Notes under the pieces: generated by a model
What the model saw: only the letters and a program-made list of their open reading frames with translations
The model's database searches: none
Told to the model about the DNA's origin: nothing
Translations under genes and position numbers: made by a program
DNA from: SHXO01 sp964523885
GTDB lineage: Bacteria > Pseudomonadota > Gammaproteobacteria > Burkholderiales > SHXO01
DNA: 64,000 nucleotides
Direction of reading: 5' to 3'
Assembly (NCBI GenBank): GCA_964523885.1
Contig: CAZFYX010000085.1
Span: 124,001-188,000, forward strand
Shown: piece by piece, positions 33,217 through 41,528 of the stretch
How the letters are laid out: each line of letters starts with the position of its first letter
Numbering within the stretch: the first letter of the stretch is position 1

Positions 33217-34142
33217 GCGCGCCCCGGTACCGAGGCCGGTTCGCACCGACACCGTCGGGCGCCCTGCACTTCGGCTCGATCGTCGCCGCACTCGGCAGCT
33301 TCCTCGAGGCGCGCACCCACGCCGGCGAGTGGCAGGTGCGCATCGACGACCTCGATCCGCCGCGCGTGGTGCCCGGGGCGGCGGACGAGATCCTGCGCTG
33401 CCTGGACAGCCTGGGCTTCGAATGGGATGGCGAGGTGGTCTGGCAGAGCCGGCGCAGCGCCGCCTACTCGGCGGCATTCCAGCGCCTGCGCAGCGAGGGT
33501 CTGGTCTACCCCTGTGCCTGCAGCCGCAAGGGGATCGCAGCACAGGCCCGCGACGGAATCGACGGCCCGATCTATCCGGGCACCTGCCGCGCGGGCATGC
33601 CGCAGGGGCAGGCAGTGCGCTCATGGCGCATTCGCACCCTCGGTGCACGCGTTTGCTTCGATGATGCGGTGCTCGGTCCGCAGGTGTACGACGTGGAGCA
33701 CGAGTCGGGCGACTTCGCCCTCCTGCGCGCCGACGGCGTGTATGCGTTCCACCTCGCCGCGGCAGTGGACGATGCGCAGTACGGCATGACGCACGTGGTG
33801 CGCGGGGCGGACCTGCTGGAGTCCAGCGCCCGGCAGATCTGGCTGCTGGGCGTGCTGGGGCTGCACGTACCACAGTACGCGCACCTGCCGATCGCAGCGG
33901 ATGCGCAGGGCCAGAAGCTGTCGAAGCAGACCCACGCCGCGCCGGTGGATGCGGCCCACCCGGTCGATGTGCTGTGGCGCGCACTGGCGTTCCTCGGCCA
34001 GGCGCCGCCGGGATCCCTGCGCAGCGCAAGTCGAACGGAACTCTGGACCTGGGCGCGCGCAAACTGGCAGCTGACGCGGGTCCCGCGTCAGCGCCAGCTG
34101 CCTGTTCCCGCTGCCCCTTGGCGTCTAGCGCCCGGGGCCTGA
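33213..34142 (+). CDS. gluQ: Glutamyl-Q tRNA(Asp) synthetase
   Basis: A 309-residue paralogue of the catalytic half of glutamyl-tRNA synthetase that attaches glutamate to the queuosine of tRNA-Asp. The HIGH-like motif is FAPTPSGALHFGS, the zinc site includes YPCACSRKGI and a downstream cysteine in YPGTCRAG, and the KMSKS-like motif is GQKLSKQTHA. The anticodon-binding domain is absent, as expected. The start is a TTG overlapping the DUF2069 stop. It converges with fmdB, 9 bases away. Confidence 0.95.
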   Translation: MSAPRYRGRFAPTPSGALHFGSIVAALGSFLEARTHAGEWQVRIDDLDPPRVVPGAADEILRCLDSLGFEWDGEVVWQSRRSAAYSAAFQRLRSEGLVYPCACSRKGIAAQARDGIDGPIYPGTCRAGMPQGQAVRSWRIRTLGARVCFDDAVLGPQVYDVEHESGDFALLRADGVYAFHLAAAVDDAQYGMTHVVRGADLLESSARQIWLLGVLGLHVPQYAHLPIAADAQGQKLSKQTHAAPVDAAHPVDVLWRALAFLGQAPPGSLRSASRTELWTWARANWQLTRVPRQRQLPVPAAPWRLAPGA

Positions 34143-34151
34143 CGCCTCAGC

Positions 34152-34490
34152 TCAGTGACTGATCATCCACGGCCGCTTGGTCGGGAAGCTCTTCTTCCCG
34201 TCCGGCGCGACCGCAGTGGCCTTGCTCACGCCGCTGCCGCAGCCGCAGCCGGGACCGTGCTTGTGCCCGAGCTGGGCCGATGACCTCGGCTCGTGCCGCG
34301 CCCGCTCGTTGATCGCGTGTGCCTTGCGATCGGCGGCGGGCATGCCGGCGTAAGCGGGCGCGGACAGCAGCGCCCGTTGCGCCTCGCCGCCGCAGTCGGG
34401 GCACGGATGCGGCCGCGACGACTGCGACATCGGCCGCAGGGCGGTGAAGTCGCTGCCGCAGCCGTCGCACAGATACTCGTAGACCGGCAT
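34152..34490 (-). CDS. fmdB: FmdB-family zinc-ribbon protein
   Basis: A 112-residue protein with the FmdB zinc ribbon at its N-terminus: MPVYEYLCDGCGSDF, then PCPDCGGEAQR, giving two CxxC pairs. In Methylophilus methylotrophus FmdB is a putative regulatory protein of the formamidase operon. Here it is the last gene after fmdA on the same strand, which supports the same role. The C-terminus has a cysteine/glycine/histidine-rich stretch (GHKHGPGCGCGSG) that could bind a second metal, and it ends in a basic tail. Confidence 0.9.
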   Translation of the reverse strand: MPVYEYLCDGCGSDFTALRPMSQSSRPHPCPDCGGEAQRALLSAPAYAGMPAADRKAHAINERARHEPRSSAQLGHKHGPGCGCGSGVSKATAVAPDGKKSFPTKRPWMISH

Positions 34491-34647
34491 GGCCCTTCTC
34501 CCTATCATGATGTTGAAATATGCGATCGCCACCTGCGTACCCGGTAGTTGAACCAATGTCGGGTTCCGCCCAATCCATCACTTGCTGCGCGGGTGCGCCA
34601 CCGATGAAGCCTGGAGGCGCGCCGCGAAGCAGTTCTTCAACAGCCTG

Positions 34648-35877
34648 CTACTTGTCCGGCGACATCGGGATGTCGACCCCGCCCTTGATCGCCTTGACCG
34701 GACCGGCGGCGCTCGGGTTGATGTCGAACTCGAAGATCCCGGTGGGCAGCCACAGCGTCGCGCACGCGTTGGGGATGTCCACCACACCGCTGATGTGGCC
34801 CTGCACGGGGGCCGTCCCGAGGATGGCGTAGGCCTGCGCCTTGGAGTACCCGAACTTGGTCATGTACTCGATCGCGTTCAGGCACGCCTGGCGGTAGGCG
34901 ACGTGCACGTCGAGGTAGTGCTGCTTGCCCCACTCGTCGACCGAGATGCCCTCGAAGATCAGGTAGTCGTTGTAGGTCGGCGTGATCGGGCTGGGCTTGA
35001 AGATCGGGTTCTTGATCCCGTACTTGGCCATGCCGCCCTTGATCAGGCTGACCTTCATGTGCACCCAGCCGGCCATCTCGATCGCGCCGCAGAACGTGAT
35101 TTCGCCGTCACCCTGGCTGAAATGCAGGTCGCCCACCGACAGGCCCGCACCGTCGACGTAGACCGGAAAGAAGATCTTGGAGCCGCGCGACAGGTCCTTG
35201 ATGTCGCAGTTGCCGCCGTGCTCGCGCGGCGGCACGGTGCGCGCACCTTCCGCGGCGATCTTCGCCTTGGTCTCGCCGGTCGCCTTGCCCGCATGCGCGG
35301 TCTTGGGGAAGGGCGGGTTGGCCAGCGGCGGCACGCGCGTGGGATTGGTCGCGATGAAGTCCACTTCGCGCTCGTTCCACATCTCCAGCATCTTGCGGTC
35401 GGGCAGGCAGCCGATCAGGCCGGGGTGGATGAGGCCGGCGAACTTCACGCCCGGCACGTGGCGCGAATGCGTGTACAGGCCGCTGATGTCCCAGATCGAC
35501 TTCTGTGCCAGCGGGAAGTGGTCGGTCAGGAAGCCGCCGCCGTTCTGCTTCGAGAAGAAGCCGTTGAAGCCCCACAGGCTGTCGGGCTTGGCGCCCACGT
35601 CGAGCAGATCCACCACCAGCAGGTCGCCGGGCTGCGCACCCTTCACGCCCACCGGGCCGGACAGGAAGTGCACGGTGGACAGGTCGACGTCGCGAACGTC
35701 ATCAGCGCTGTCGTTGTTCTTGATGTAGCCGCCGGTCCAGTCGTAGGTCTCGAGGACGAAATCGTCGCCCGGGTTGACCCAGCAGGCCATCGGGATGTCC
35801 GGGTGCCAGCGGTTGTGGATCATCTCGTTGTTGTACGGGGATCCGTTGAGGTCTACTTTGATCAGGGTCTCCGGCAT
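34648..35877 (-). CDS. fmdA: Formamidase
   Basis: A 409-residue enzyme of the acetamidase/formamidase family that hydrolyses formamide to formate and ammonium in the cytosol. Length and motifs fit FmdA: HNRWHPDIPMACWVNPGDDF, FLSGPVGVKGAQPGDLLVVD, GLIHPGLIGCLPD, REHGGNCDIKDL and SVGDLHFSQGDGE. It lies 157 bases upstream of fmdB and 179 bases downstream of urtE on the same strand, so the importer probably brings in its substrate. The gap to urtE holds two copies of a dispersed repeat. Confidence 0.95.
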   Translation of the reverse strand: MPETLIKVDLNGSPYNNEMIHNRWHPDIPMACWVNPGDDFVLETYDWTGGYIKNNDSADDVRDVDLSTVHFLSGPVGVKGAQPGDLLVVDLLDVGAKPDSLWGFNGFFSKQNGGGFLTDHFPLAQKSIWDISGLYTHSRHVPGVKFAGLIHPGLIGCLPDRKMLEMWNEREVDFIATNPTRVPPLANPPFPKTAHAGKATGETKAKIAAEGARTVPPREHGGNCDIKDLSRGSKIFFPVYVDGAGLSVGDLHFSQGDGEITFCGAIEMAGWVHMKVSLIKGGMAKYGIKNPIFKPSPITPTYNDYLIFEGISVDEWGKQHYLDVHVAYRQACLNAIEYMTKFGYSKAQAYAILGTAPVQGHISGVVDIPNACATLWLPTGIFEFDINPSAAGPVKAIKGGVDIPMSPDK

Positions 35878-35908
35878 GGGGCGCTCCTTCGGTGTGGTGG
35901 TTCAATAA

Positions 35909-36028
35909 CCCCCTCTCCCTCGAGGGGAGAGGGCGGGGGTGAGGGTGAGGCGGTACACGGACGGCGGGACAGGGGCGAACGCGGGCTTACCCCTCAGCCC
36001 GGCCTTCTCCCGCGAGGGGAGAGGGGCA
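35909..36028. repeat. Two inverted copies of dispersed repeat family A between urtE and fmdA
   Basis: Copy 1 (35909-35950) reads CCCCTCTCCCTCGAGGGGAG then a run ending GGGGGTGAGGGTGAG. Copy 2 (35987-36028) is the same element in the opposite orientation, beginning TTACCCCTCAGCCCGG. Each has its own small hairpin, and the two together could pair over about 120 bases. A third copy is at 38779-38824. Confidence 0.8.
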
Positions 36029-36056
36029 ACTGCGCGAGTGGTGCGAGCGCGCGGCG

Positions 36057-36746
36057 TCACACGGACAGGTACTGCTTGACGCGGTCGGCGTCGATGTTGG
36101 CGCGCGCGGACTCGTGCACCAGCCGGCCACCCTCGATGACGAACAGGCGGTCGGCGACGTCCAGGGCGAACGAGAGCACCTGCTCCGACACGATGATCGT
36201 GATCTTGCGCAGCTTGCGGATCTCGTTCAGCGCCTTGGCGATGTCCTTGATGATGGAAGGCTGGATCCCCTCGGTGGGCTCGTCGAGCAGCAGCACCTTG
36301 GGGTTGGTGACCAGCGCCCGCGCAATGGCCAGCTGCTGCTGCTGTCCGCCGGAGAGGTTCCCGCCGCGGAGCTTGCGCATGTCGAACAGCACCGGGAACA
36401 GGGCGTAGATGTCCTCCGGAATGGTCCGATCCTTCGCGTTCTCCAGGCCGGTCTTGATGTTCTCCTCCACCGTGAGCGTGGGGAAGATCATGCGCCCCTG
36501 GGGCACGTAGCCGATGCCCTTGGCCACGCGCAGGTAGCTCTCGTCCTTCGAGACGTCCACGCCGTCCACCTGCACCTGGCCGGCCTTCAGCGGCAGCACG
36601 CCCATCAGCGCCTTGAACAGCGTGGTCTTGCCCATGCCGTTGCGGCCCATGATGGCGACGGTCTCGTTCCTGTCGGCAGAGAAGCTGATGCCATGGATGG
36701 CCTGGCTCTGGCCGTAGCTCACGAACAGGTCGTTTACGTTCAGCAT
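36057..36746 (-). CDS. urtE: Urea/short-chain amide ABC transporter ATPase UrtE
   Basis: A 229-residue ABC ATPase of the LivF/UrtE type. Walker A is GRNGMGKTTLFK, the signature is NLSGGQQQQLAIARAL, and Walker B is KVLLLDEPTEG. The UrtE-specific stretch VNDLFVSYGQSQAIHGISF is at the N-terminus. It would drive import together with UrtD through the UrtB/UrtC channel. Only 13 bases separate it from urtD. Confidence 0.96.
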   Translation of the reverse strand: MLNVNDLFVSYGQSQAIHGISFSADRNETVAIMGRNGMGKTTLFKALMGVLPLKAGQVQVDGVDVSKDESYLRVAKGIGYVPQGRMIFPTLTVEENIKTGLENAKDRTIPEDIYALFPVLFDMRKLRGGNLSGGQQQQLAIARALVTNPKVLLLDEPTEGIQPSIIKDIAKALNEIRKLRKITIIVSEQVLSFALDVADRLFVIEGGRLVHESARANIDADRVKQYLSV

Positions 36747-36759
36747 GTGGTTCTCCGGC

Positions 36760-37506
<747 letters not shown>

Positions 37507-37533
37507 CCATGTGCTCCCGGGTTGGATTGATCG

Positions 37534-38745
37534 TCAGGCGACCGCGCCGCCCACTTCGCCCGCCGCGCCCGCTTCCTTGGTCGCGGCGCTCTTCGCGGCC
37601 CCGAGACGCGCGGCGGAGTCGGGCGTGGCGGCCGGCGGCGTGGCCGGCGGCACTGCCGGCGCAGGCGCAGGCTTCTTCTTCAGCCACGGCTTCACGTGGC
37701 TCTCGTACAGCCCGGCCAGGCCGTTGGGGAAGGCCAGCGTGACGCCGATGAACAGGGCCGCCATCAGGAACAGCCACAGCTCCGGGAACGTCTCCGAGAA
37801 GTAGGTCTTGCCGAAGTTCACCAGCAGGGCGCCGTAGACCGCGCCGACCAGCGACAGGCGCCCGCCGACCGCGGCGAAGATCACCATCTCGATCGAGGGC
37901 ACGATCCCGACGAAGGAGGGCGACATGAAGCCGACCTGCAGCGCGAACATCGCGCCGCCGATCCCGCACAGCATCGCCGCCAGGCAGAACACGAAGATCT
38001 TGAAGTTGGCCACGTCGTAGCCGGAGAACCGCACCCGGTCCTCCTTGTCGCGCATGGCCAGCAGCAGCGTGCCCAGCTTGCTCTTCTGGATCGCGCGGCA
38101 CACGAAGATGGCCGCGAACAGCAGGCCGGCGTTGACGTAGTAGAGGATGTACCTGGCCGAGTCGGTGCGGATGTCCCAGCCCAGCAGGGTCTTCAGGTCG
38201 GTGATCCCGTTGACCCCGCCGGTGTAACCCTGGCGCCCGATGATGAGCACGGTGAGGATCAGGGCCACGGCCTGCGTGATGATCGCGAAGTAGACGCCGC
38301 CCACGCGCCGCTTGAACATGGCGAAGCCGATGATGAACGCGAGGATCGTCGGCACCAGCAGCACCGCGAGCAGCGCGAACGGCAGGTGCTTGAACGGCTC
38401 CCACCAGAACGGCAGCTCGGTGAGCTGGTTCCAGTCCATGAAGTCGGGGATGCCCGGCGTGGACTGGATCTTGGTGCTCTCCGGGTCGGACGCCTCGAGC
38501 TTGAGGAACATCGCCATGCAGTAGCCGCCGAGGCCGAAGAACACGCCCTGCCCCAGGCTCAGGATGCCGCCGTAGCCCCACAGCATGACCAGGCCGACAG
38601 CCACGAACGCGTAGGTGAGGTACTTACCGATCAGGTTGAGGCGGAAGATGTCGGCCGTGAGCGGCATCACCGCGAGGACGACCACGGCGAGGATGAGGAT
38701 GCCCGCGAGGTCGGACGAGGCGAGCCAGTTGCGAAGCTTCTGCAT
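37534..38745 (-). CDS. urtC: Urea/short-chain amide ABC transporter permease UrtC
   Basis: A 403-residue permease of the LivM/UrtC type with about nine to ten membrane helices. Family features are ILSLGQGVFFGLGGYCMAMF, the cytosolic loop SKLGTLLLAMRDKEDRVRFS that contacts the ATPase, and GGRLSLVGAVYGALLVNF. The start at 38745 follows AGGAG. The last 45 residues after WLKKKPAPAPA are an alanine/proline-rich low-complexity tail, longer than usual. The preceding 91-base gap to urtB contains a dispersed palindromic repeat. Confidence 0.95.
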   Translation of the reverse strand: MQKLRNWLASSDLAGILILAVVVLAVMPLTADIFRLNLIGKYLTYAFVAVGLVMLWGYGGILSLGQGVFFGLGGYCMAMFLKLEASDPESTKIQSTPGIPDFMDWNQLTELPFWWEPFKHLPFALLAVLLVPTILAFIIGFAMFKRRVGGVYFAIITQAVALILTVLIIGRQGYTGGVNGITDLKTLLGWDIRTDSARYILYYVNAGLLFAAIFVCRAIQKSKLGTLLLAMRDKEDRVRFSGYDVANFKIFVFCLAAMLCGIGGAMFALQVGFMSPSFVGIVPSIEMVIFAAVGGRLSLVGAVYGALLVNFGKTYFSETFPELWLFLMAALFIGVTLAFPNGLAGLYESHVKPWLKKKPAPAPAVPPATPPAATPDSAARLGAAKSAATKEAGAAGEVGGAVA

Positions 38746-38778
38746 GCGGTACTCCTGGTTGCGAACTGCCTTGACTGC

Positions 38779-38824
38779 GTTACCCCTCACCCCCGCCCTC
38801 TCCCGCAAGGGGAGAGGGGTAACG
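38779..38824. repeat. Dispersed palindromic repeat, family A, copy between urtB and urtC
   Basis: A REP-like element bounded by the inverted ends GTTACCCC (38779-38786) and GGGGTAAC (38816-38823), with an inner hairpin CCCTCTCCC / GGGGAGAGGG. It is nearly the same as two copies at 35909-35950 and 35987-36028. As a transcript it would form a stable stem inside the urt operon. Confidence 0.8.
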
Positions 38825-38836
38825 GGGGGCGTCCGA

Positions 38837-39751
38837 TCAACGCCGCACCTTCAGGGCGAACAGGCCCTGCGGCCGGATCATCAGGATCCCCACGATTGCG
38901 AGCAGCGTGACCACCTTCGCCATCGAGCCGGTGAGGAAGAATTCGGTGATCGACTGGGTCTGGGCGATGCCGAACGCGGAGGCCACGGTGCCCAGCAGGC
39001 TGGCCGCGCCGCCGAAGGTGACCACCAGGAACGCATCCACGATGTAGAGCGAGCCGCTGGTCGGGCCGGTCGAGCCGATCGTGGTGAACGCGGCGCCGGC
39101 GACTCCGGCGATGCCGCAGCCGATGGCGAAGGTCATGCGGTCGGTCTTGCGGGTGTTGATGCCGATCGCGTTGGCCATGGTGCGGTTGGCCACCGTGGCG
39201 CGCACCCGCAGCCCCCAGCGCGAGCGGAACAGCAGCAGGAACACCAGGCCGGTGACCAGCAGCGTGAGGGCCATGACGAACAGGCCGTTGATCGGAATGT
39301 CCAGGCCCTCCTTCGGCGCCCACGATCCGAGCAGCCAGTCGGGCAGCGTCGGGCTCACCTCCTTGGCGCCGAAGGTCGAGCGGAACACCTGCTGCATGCC
39401 CAGGCTCAGACCCCAGGTCGCGAGCAGGGTGTCGAGCGGGCGGCGGTAGAGGTGGCGGATCAGCGCCCACTCGGCCAGCCAGCCGGCGCAGAAGGCCAGG
39501 ATGAAAGCCGCGATGATCGCGACCAGGAAGTAGTAGGGCATCAGCGCCGGCGCGTAGTTCTGCGTCAGCGTGGAGAGCATGAAGATGGTGTAGGCGCCGA
39601 TGGTCATGAACTCGCCGTGCGCCATGTTGATGACGCCCATCTGCCCGAAGATGATCGCCAGCCCCAGCCCCATCAGCAGCAGCACGCTGAACAGGCTCAG
39701 GCCGGCGAAGCCCTGCATCACCACGATGTTCCAGAGATCTGCTGCGCTCAT
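38837..39751 (-). CDS. urtB: Urea/short-chain amide ABC transporter permease UrtB
   Basis: A 304-residue permease of the LivH/UrtB type. It begins MSAADLWNIVVMQGFAGLSL and shows IFGQMGVINMAHGEFMTIGA, the hallmark of the family, plus LATWGLSLGMQQVFRSTFGA and RATVANRTMANAIGINTRKT, the ATPase-contact loop. This is the short form, without the 200-residue N-terminal exported domain found in some UrtB proteins. A 234-base gap with a large hairpin separates it from urtA upstream. Confidence 0.95.
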   Translation of the reverse strand: MSAADLWNIVVMQGFAGLSLFSVLLLMGLGLAIIFGQMGVINMAHGEFMTIGAYTIFMLSTLTQNYAPALMPYYFLVAIIAAFILAFCAGWLAEWALIRHLYRRPLDTLLATWGLSLGMQQVFRSTFGAKEVSPTLPDWLLGSWAPKEGLDIPINGLFVMALTLLVTGLVFLLLFRSRWGLRVRATVANRTMANAIGINTRKTDRMTFAIGCGIAGVAGAAFTTIGSTGPTSGSLYIVDAFLVVTFGGAASLLGTVASAFGIAQTQSITEFFLTGSMAKVVTLLAIVGILMIRPQGLFALKVRR

Positions 39752-39796
39752 GCGCGTGGGCCCTCGCACTTCTGATTGGAGAAGGGAACCGCGCTG

Positions 39797-39872
39797 ACCG
39801 CAGAGGACGCAGAGGAACGCAGAGGCACACCGTTCGTGCTATTCCTCTGCGGCCCTCTGCGTCCTCTGCGGT
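39797..39872. repeat. Long hairpin of tandem CGCAGAGGA units between urtA and urtB
   Basis: The left arm (39797-39825) contains three tandem units related to CGCAGAGGA; the right arm (39844-39872) is its inverted copy. The arms pair over 29 bases with two adjacent mismatches and an 18-base loop. It lies in the 234-base gap between urtA and urtB, within the transcript of the operon, where it could act as an mRNA-stabilising or partly terminating structure that raises UrtA over the membrane components. Confidence 0.85.
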
Positions 39873-39985
39873 TCATGCGGCTCATGCAGTTGTCTTTCAC
39901 CGATCTGCTCGTTGCGGCGCTGCGCCCCGGCGCGCCGCGCAGCTCCAGGGGTAGGGGGAGCCGCGCGGCGCCGGCGCAACCGGTG

Positions 39986-41248
39986 TTACTGGTAGCCCTT
40001 CGGGAACGGATCGGGCGCGATCAGGTTGGGCGACTCGGCCACCACCTTGAACTGGCCGTCGAGCTGGATCTGCCCGATGCGCGCCTTGCTCCACAGGTGG
40101 TGGTTCGGGTCCACCTTCACGTAGCCTTCCGGAGCGGTCTTCAGCTCGATGCCCGGCGAGGCTTCAGCGATCTTGTCGACGTCGAAGCTGCCGGCCTTCT
40201 CCACCGCGGCCTTCCACAGCCACGGGCCGAGGTAGGCGGCCTGGGTCACGTCGCCGATGACGGATTTCGCCCCGTACTTGGCCTTGAACGCTTCCACGAA
40301 CTTCTTGTTGTTCGGGTTGTCCAGGCTCTGGAAGTACTTCATGCAGGCGTAGAAGCCGGCGCAGTTCTCGCCGCCGATGCCGAGCAGTTCGTCCTCGGTC
40401 ACCGAGATCGTCAGCAGCAGCTGCTTGTCGGAGGTGATGCCGGCCGCCTTCATCTGCTTGTAGAAGGCCACGTTGCTGCCACCCACCACGATGGCGTAGA
40501 TGCAGTCCGGCTTGGCGACCTTGATCTTGTTGATGAGCGAGTTGAAGTTGGTGTGGCCGAGTGGGTAGTACTCCTCGCCCACCACCTTGCCCAGCTTGCC
40601 CACGCGCTCGATGTGGGCGCGCGCGATCTTGTTCGAGGTGCGCGGCCAGATGTAGTCGGAGCCGATCAGGAAGAAGCTCTTGGCCCCCTTCTCCTTGGCC
40701 ACCCAGTCCAGGCCCCAGATGATCTGCTGGGTGGCTTCCTGGCCGGTATAGATGACGTTCTTGGACTGCTCCAGGCCCTCGTAGAAGGTCGGGTAGTACA
40801 GCATCCCGTTCTCCTTCTCGAACACCGGCAGCACCGCCTTGCGCGAGGCCGAGGTCCAGCAGCCGAACACGGCGGCGACGCGGTCGTTCACCAGCAGCTT
40901 CTTCGCCTTCTCCGCGAAGGTCGGCCAGTCGCTCGCGCCGTCCTCCTGGATCACCTTGATCTTGCGGCCGAGGATGCCGCCGGCGGCGTTGATCTGGTCG
41001 ATGGCGAGACGCTCGGCCTGGATCGATCCGGTCTCGCTGATCGCCATTGTGCCGGTCGCCGAGTGCAGTTGCCCGACGGTGACCTCGGTGTCGGTCACGG
41101 CGAGCTTGGTCGTGTTCACCTTGTCGGTGGGATAGGTGGCCGACCAGCTCAGCCCGGGCACGGCGAGCAGCGGCAGCGATGCGAGGCCCTGCATGACGCG
41201 ACGACGGGTCGGGGACTGCAGTTCCGGGCGATCTTCCTGCGATGACAT
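39986..41248 (-). CDS. urtA: Urea/short-chain amide ABC transporter binding protein UrtA
   Basis: A 420-residue periplasmic binding protein of the UrtA/FmdD family. I chose the start at 41248 because AGGAG is six bases upstream; a further ATG lies at 41254. The signal region has twin arginines, SPTRRRVMQGLASLPLLAVP, so Tat export is likely. The mature protein has VTVGQLHSATGTMAISETG, the signature of urea/amide binders, and FGCWTSASRKAVLPVFEKEN, IYTGQEATQQIIWGLDW and SDYIWPRTSN. It is the first gene of the operon and is divergent from the transporter-kinase. Confidence 0.97.
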   Translation of the reverse strand: MSSQEDRPELQSPTRRRVMQGLASLPLLAVPGLSWSATYPTDKVNTTKLAVTDTEVTVGQLHSATGTMAISETGSIQAERLAIDQINAAGGILGRKIKVIQEDGASDWPTFAEKAKKLLVNDRVAAVFGCWTSASRKAVLPVFEKENGMLYYPTFYEGLEQSKNVIYTGQEATQQIIWGLDWVAKEKGAKSFFLIGSDYIWPRTSNKIARAHIERVGKLGKVVGEEYYPLGHTNFNSLINKIKVAKPDCIYAIVVGGSNVAFYKQMKAAGITSDKQLLLTISVTEDELLGIGGENCAGFYACMKYFQSLDNPNNKKFVEAFKAKYGAKSVIGDVTQAAYLGPWLWKAAVEKAGSFDVDKIAEASPGIELKTAPEGYVKVDPNHHLWSKARIGQIQLDGQFKVVAESPNLIAPDPFPKGYQ

Positions 41249-41356
41249 GTGCATCTCCTGGTGGTGGATGGAAGTCGGGATCAAGCGTGGGGACCGCGAT
41301 TTCCGGTTCACGTGTTCGACGGGGGCCAGATTGCGACTTTCGTTGCACAGCAGCAA

Positions 41357-41372
41357 TACGTCGATTGACGTA
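41357..41372. promoter_or_regulatory. Candidate operator 1, TACGTC-N4-GACGTA
   Basis: A perfect 6+6 inverted repeat with the spacer GATT. It repeats 37 bases further on with a different spacer, so selection acts on the half-sites. It lies about 110 bases upstream of the urtA start. Confidence 0.65.
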
Positions 41373-41392
41373 CCGTTCCCGGGTGCCCGCCC

Positions 41393-41410
41393 GTACGTCA
41401 AATGACGTAC
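41393..41410. promoter_or_regulatory. Candidate operator 2, GTACGTCA-AA-TGACGTAC
   Basis: A perfect 8+8 palindrome with centre AA, containing the same TACGTC-N4-GACGTA core as candidate operator 1. Two copies of an identical 12-base half-site set in one intergenic region are unlikely by chance in GC-rich DNA. Confidence 0.7.
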
Positions 41411-41428
41411 TTGCTCCAGTGACTGCGC

Positions 41429-41446
41429 ACTTGCCATTGCGCAAGT
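41429..41446. promoter_or_regulatory. Third inverted repeat, ACTTGC-N6-GCAAGT
   Basis: A 6+6 inverted repeat next to the two TACGTC palindromes but of different sequence; a further ACTTGC half-site lies at 41409-41414. It may bind a second regulator. Confidence 0.4.
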
Positions 41447-41528
41447 ACGTGGGAATGAAGTAGATTGTTGCGAAGCAGCAGGAGTGACCTGCTGAAGAAC
41501 GCCGGCAGGCGTCGACAGTAGCTCGCGC

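Larger units (their letters stand above)
41249..41528. promoter_or_regulatory. Divergent control region between urtA and the permease-kinase gene
   Basis: This 280-base intergenic region (up to about 370 if the kinase begins further in) must carry promoters for both transcripts. It holds three inverted repeats in 90 bases, described separately, in DNA that is less GC-rich than its surroundings. No clear sigma-70 pair is seen on either strand, which fits activator-dependent promoters. Confidence 0.65.
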
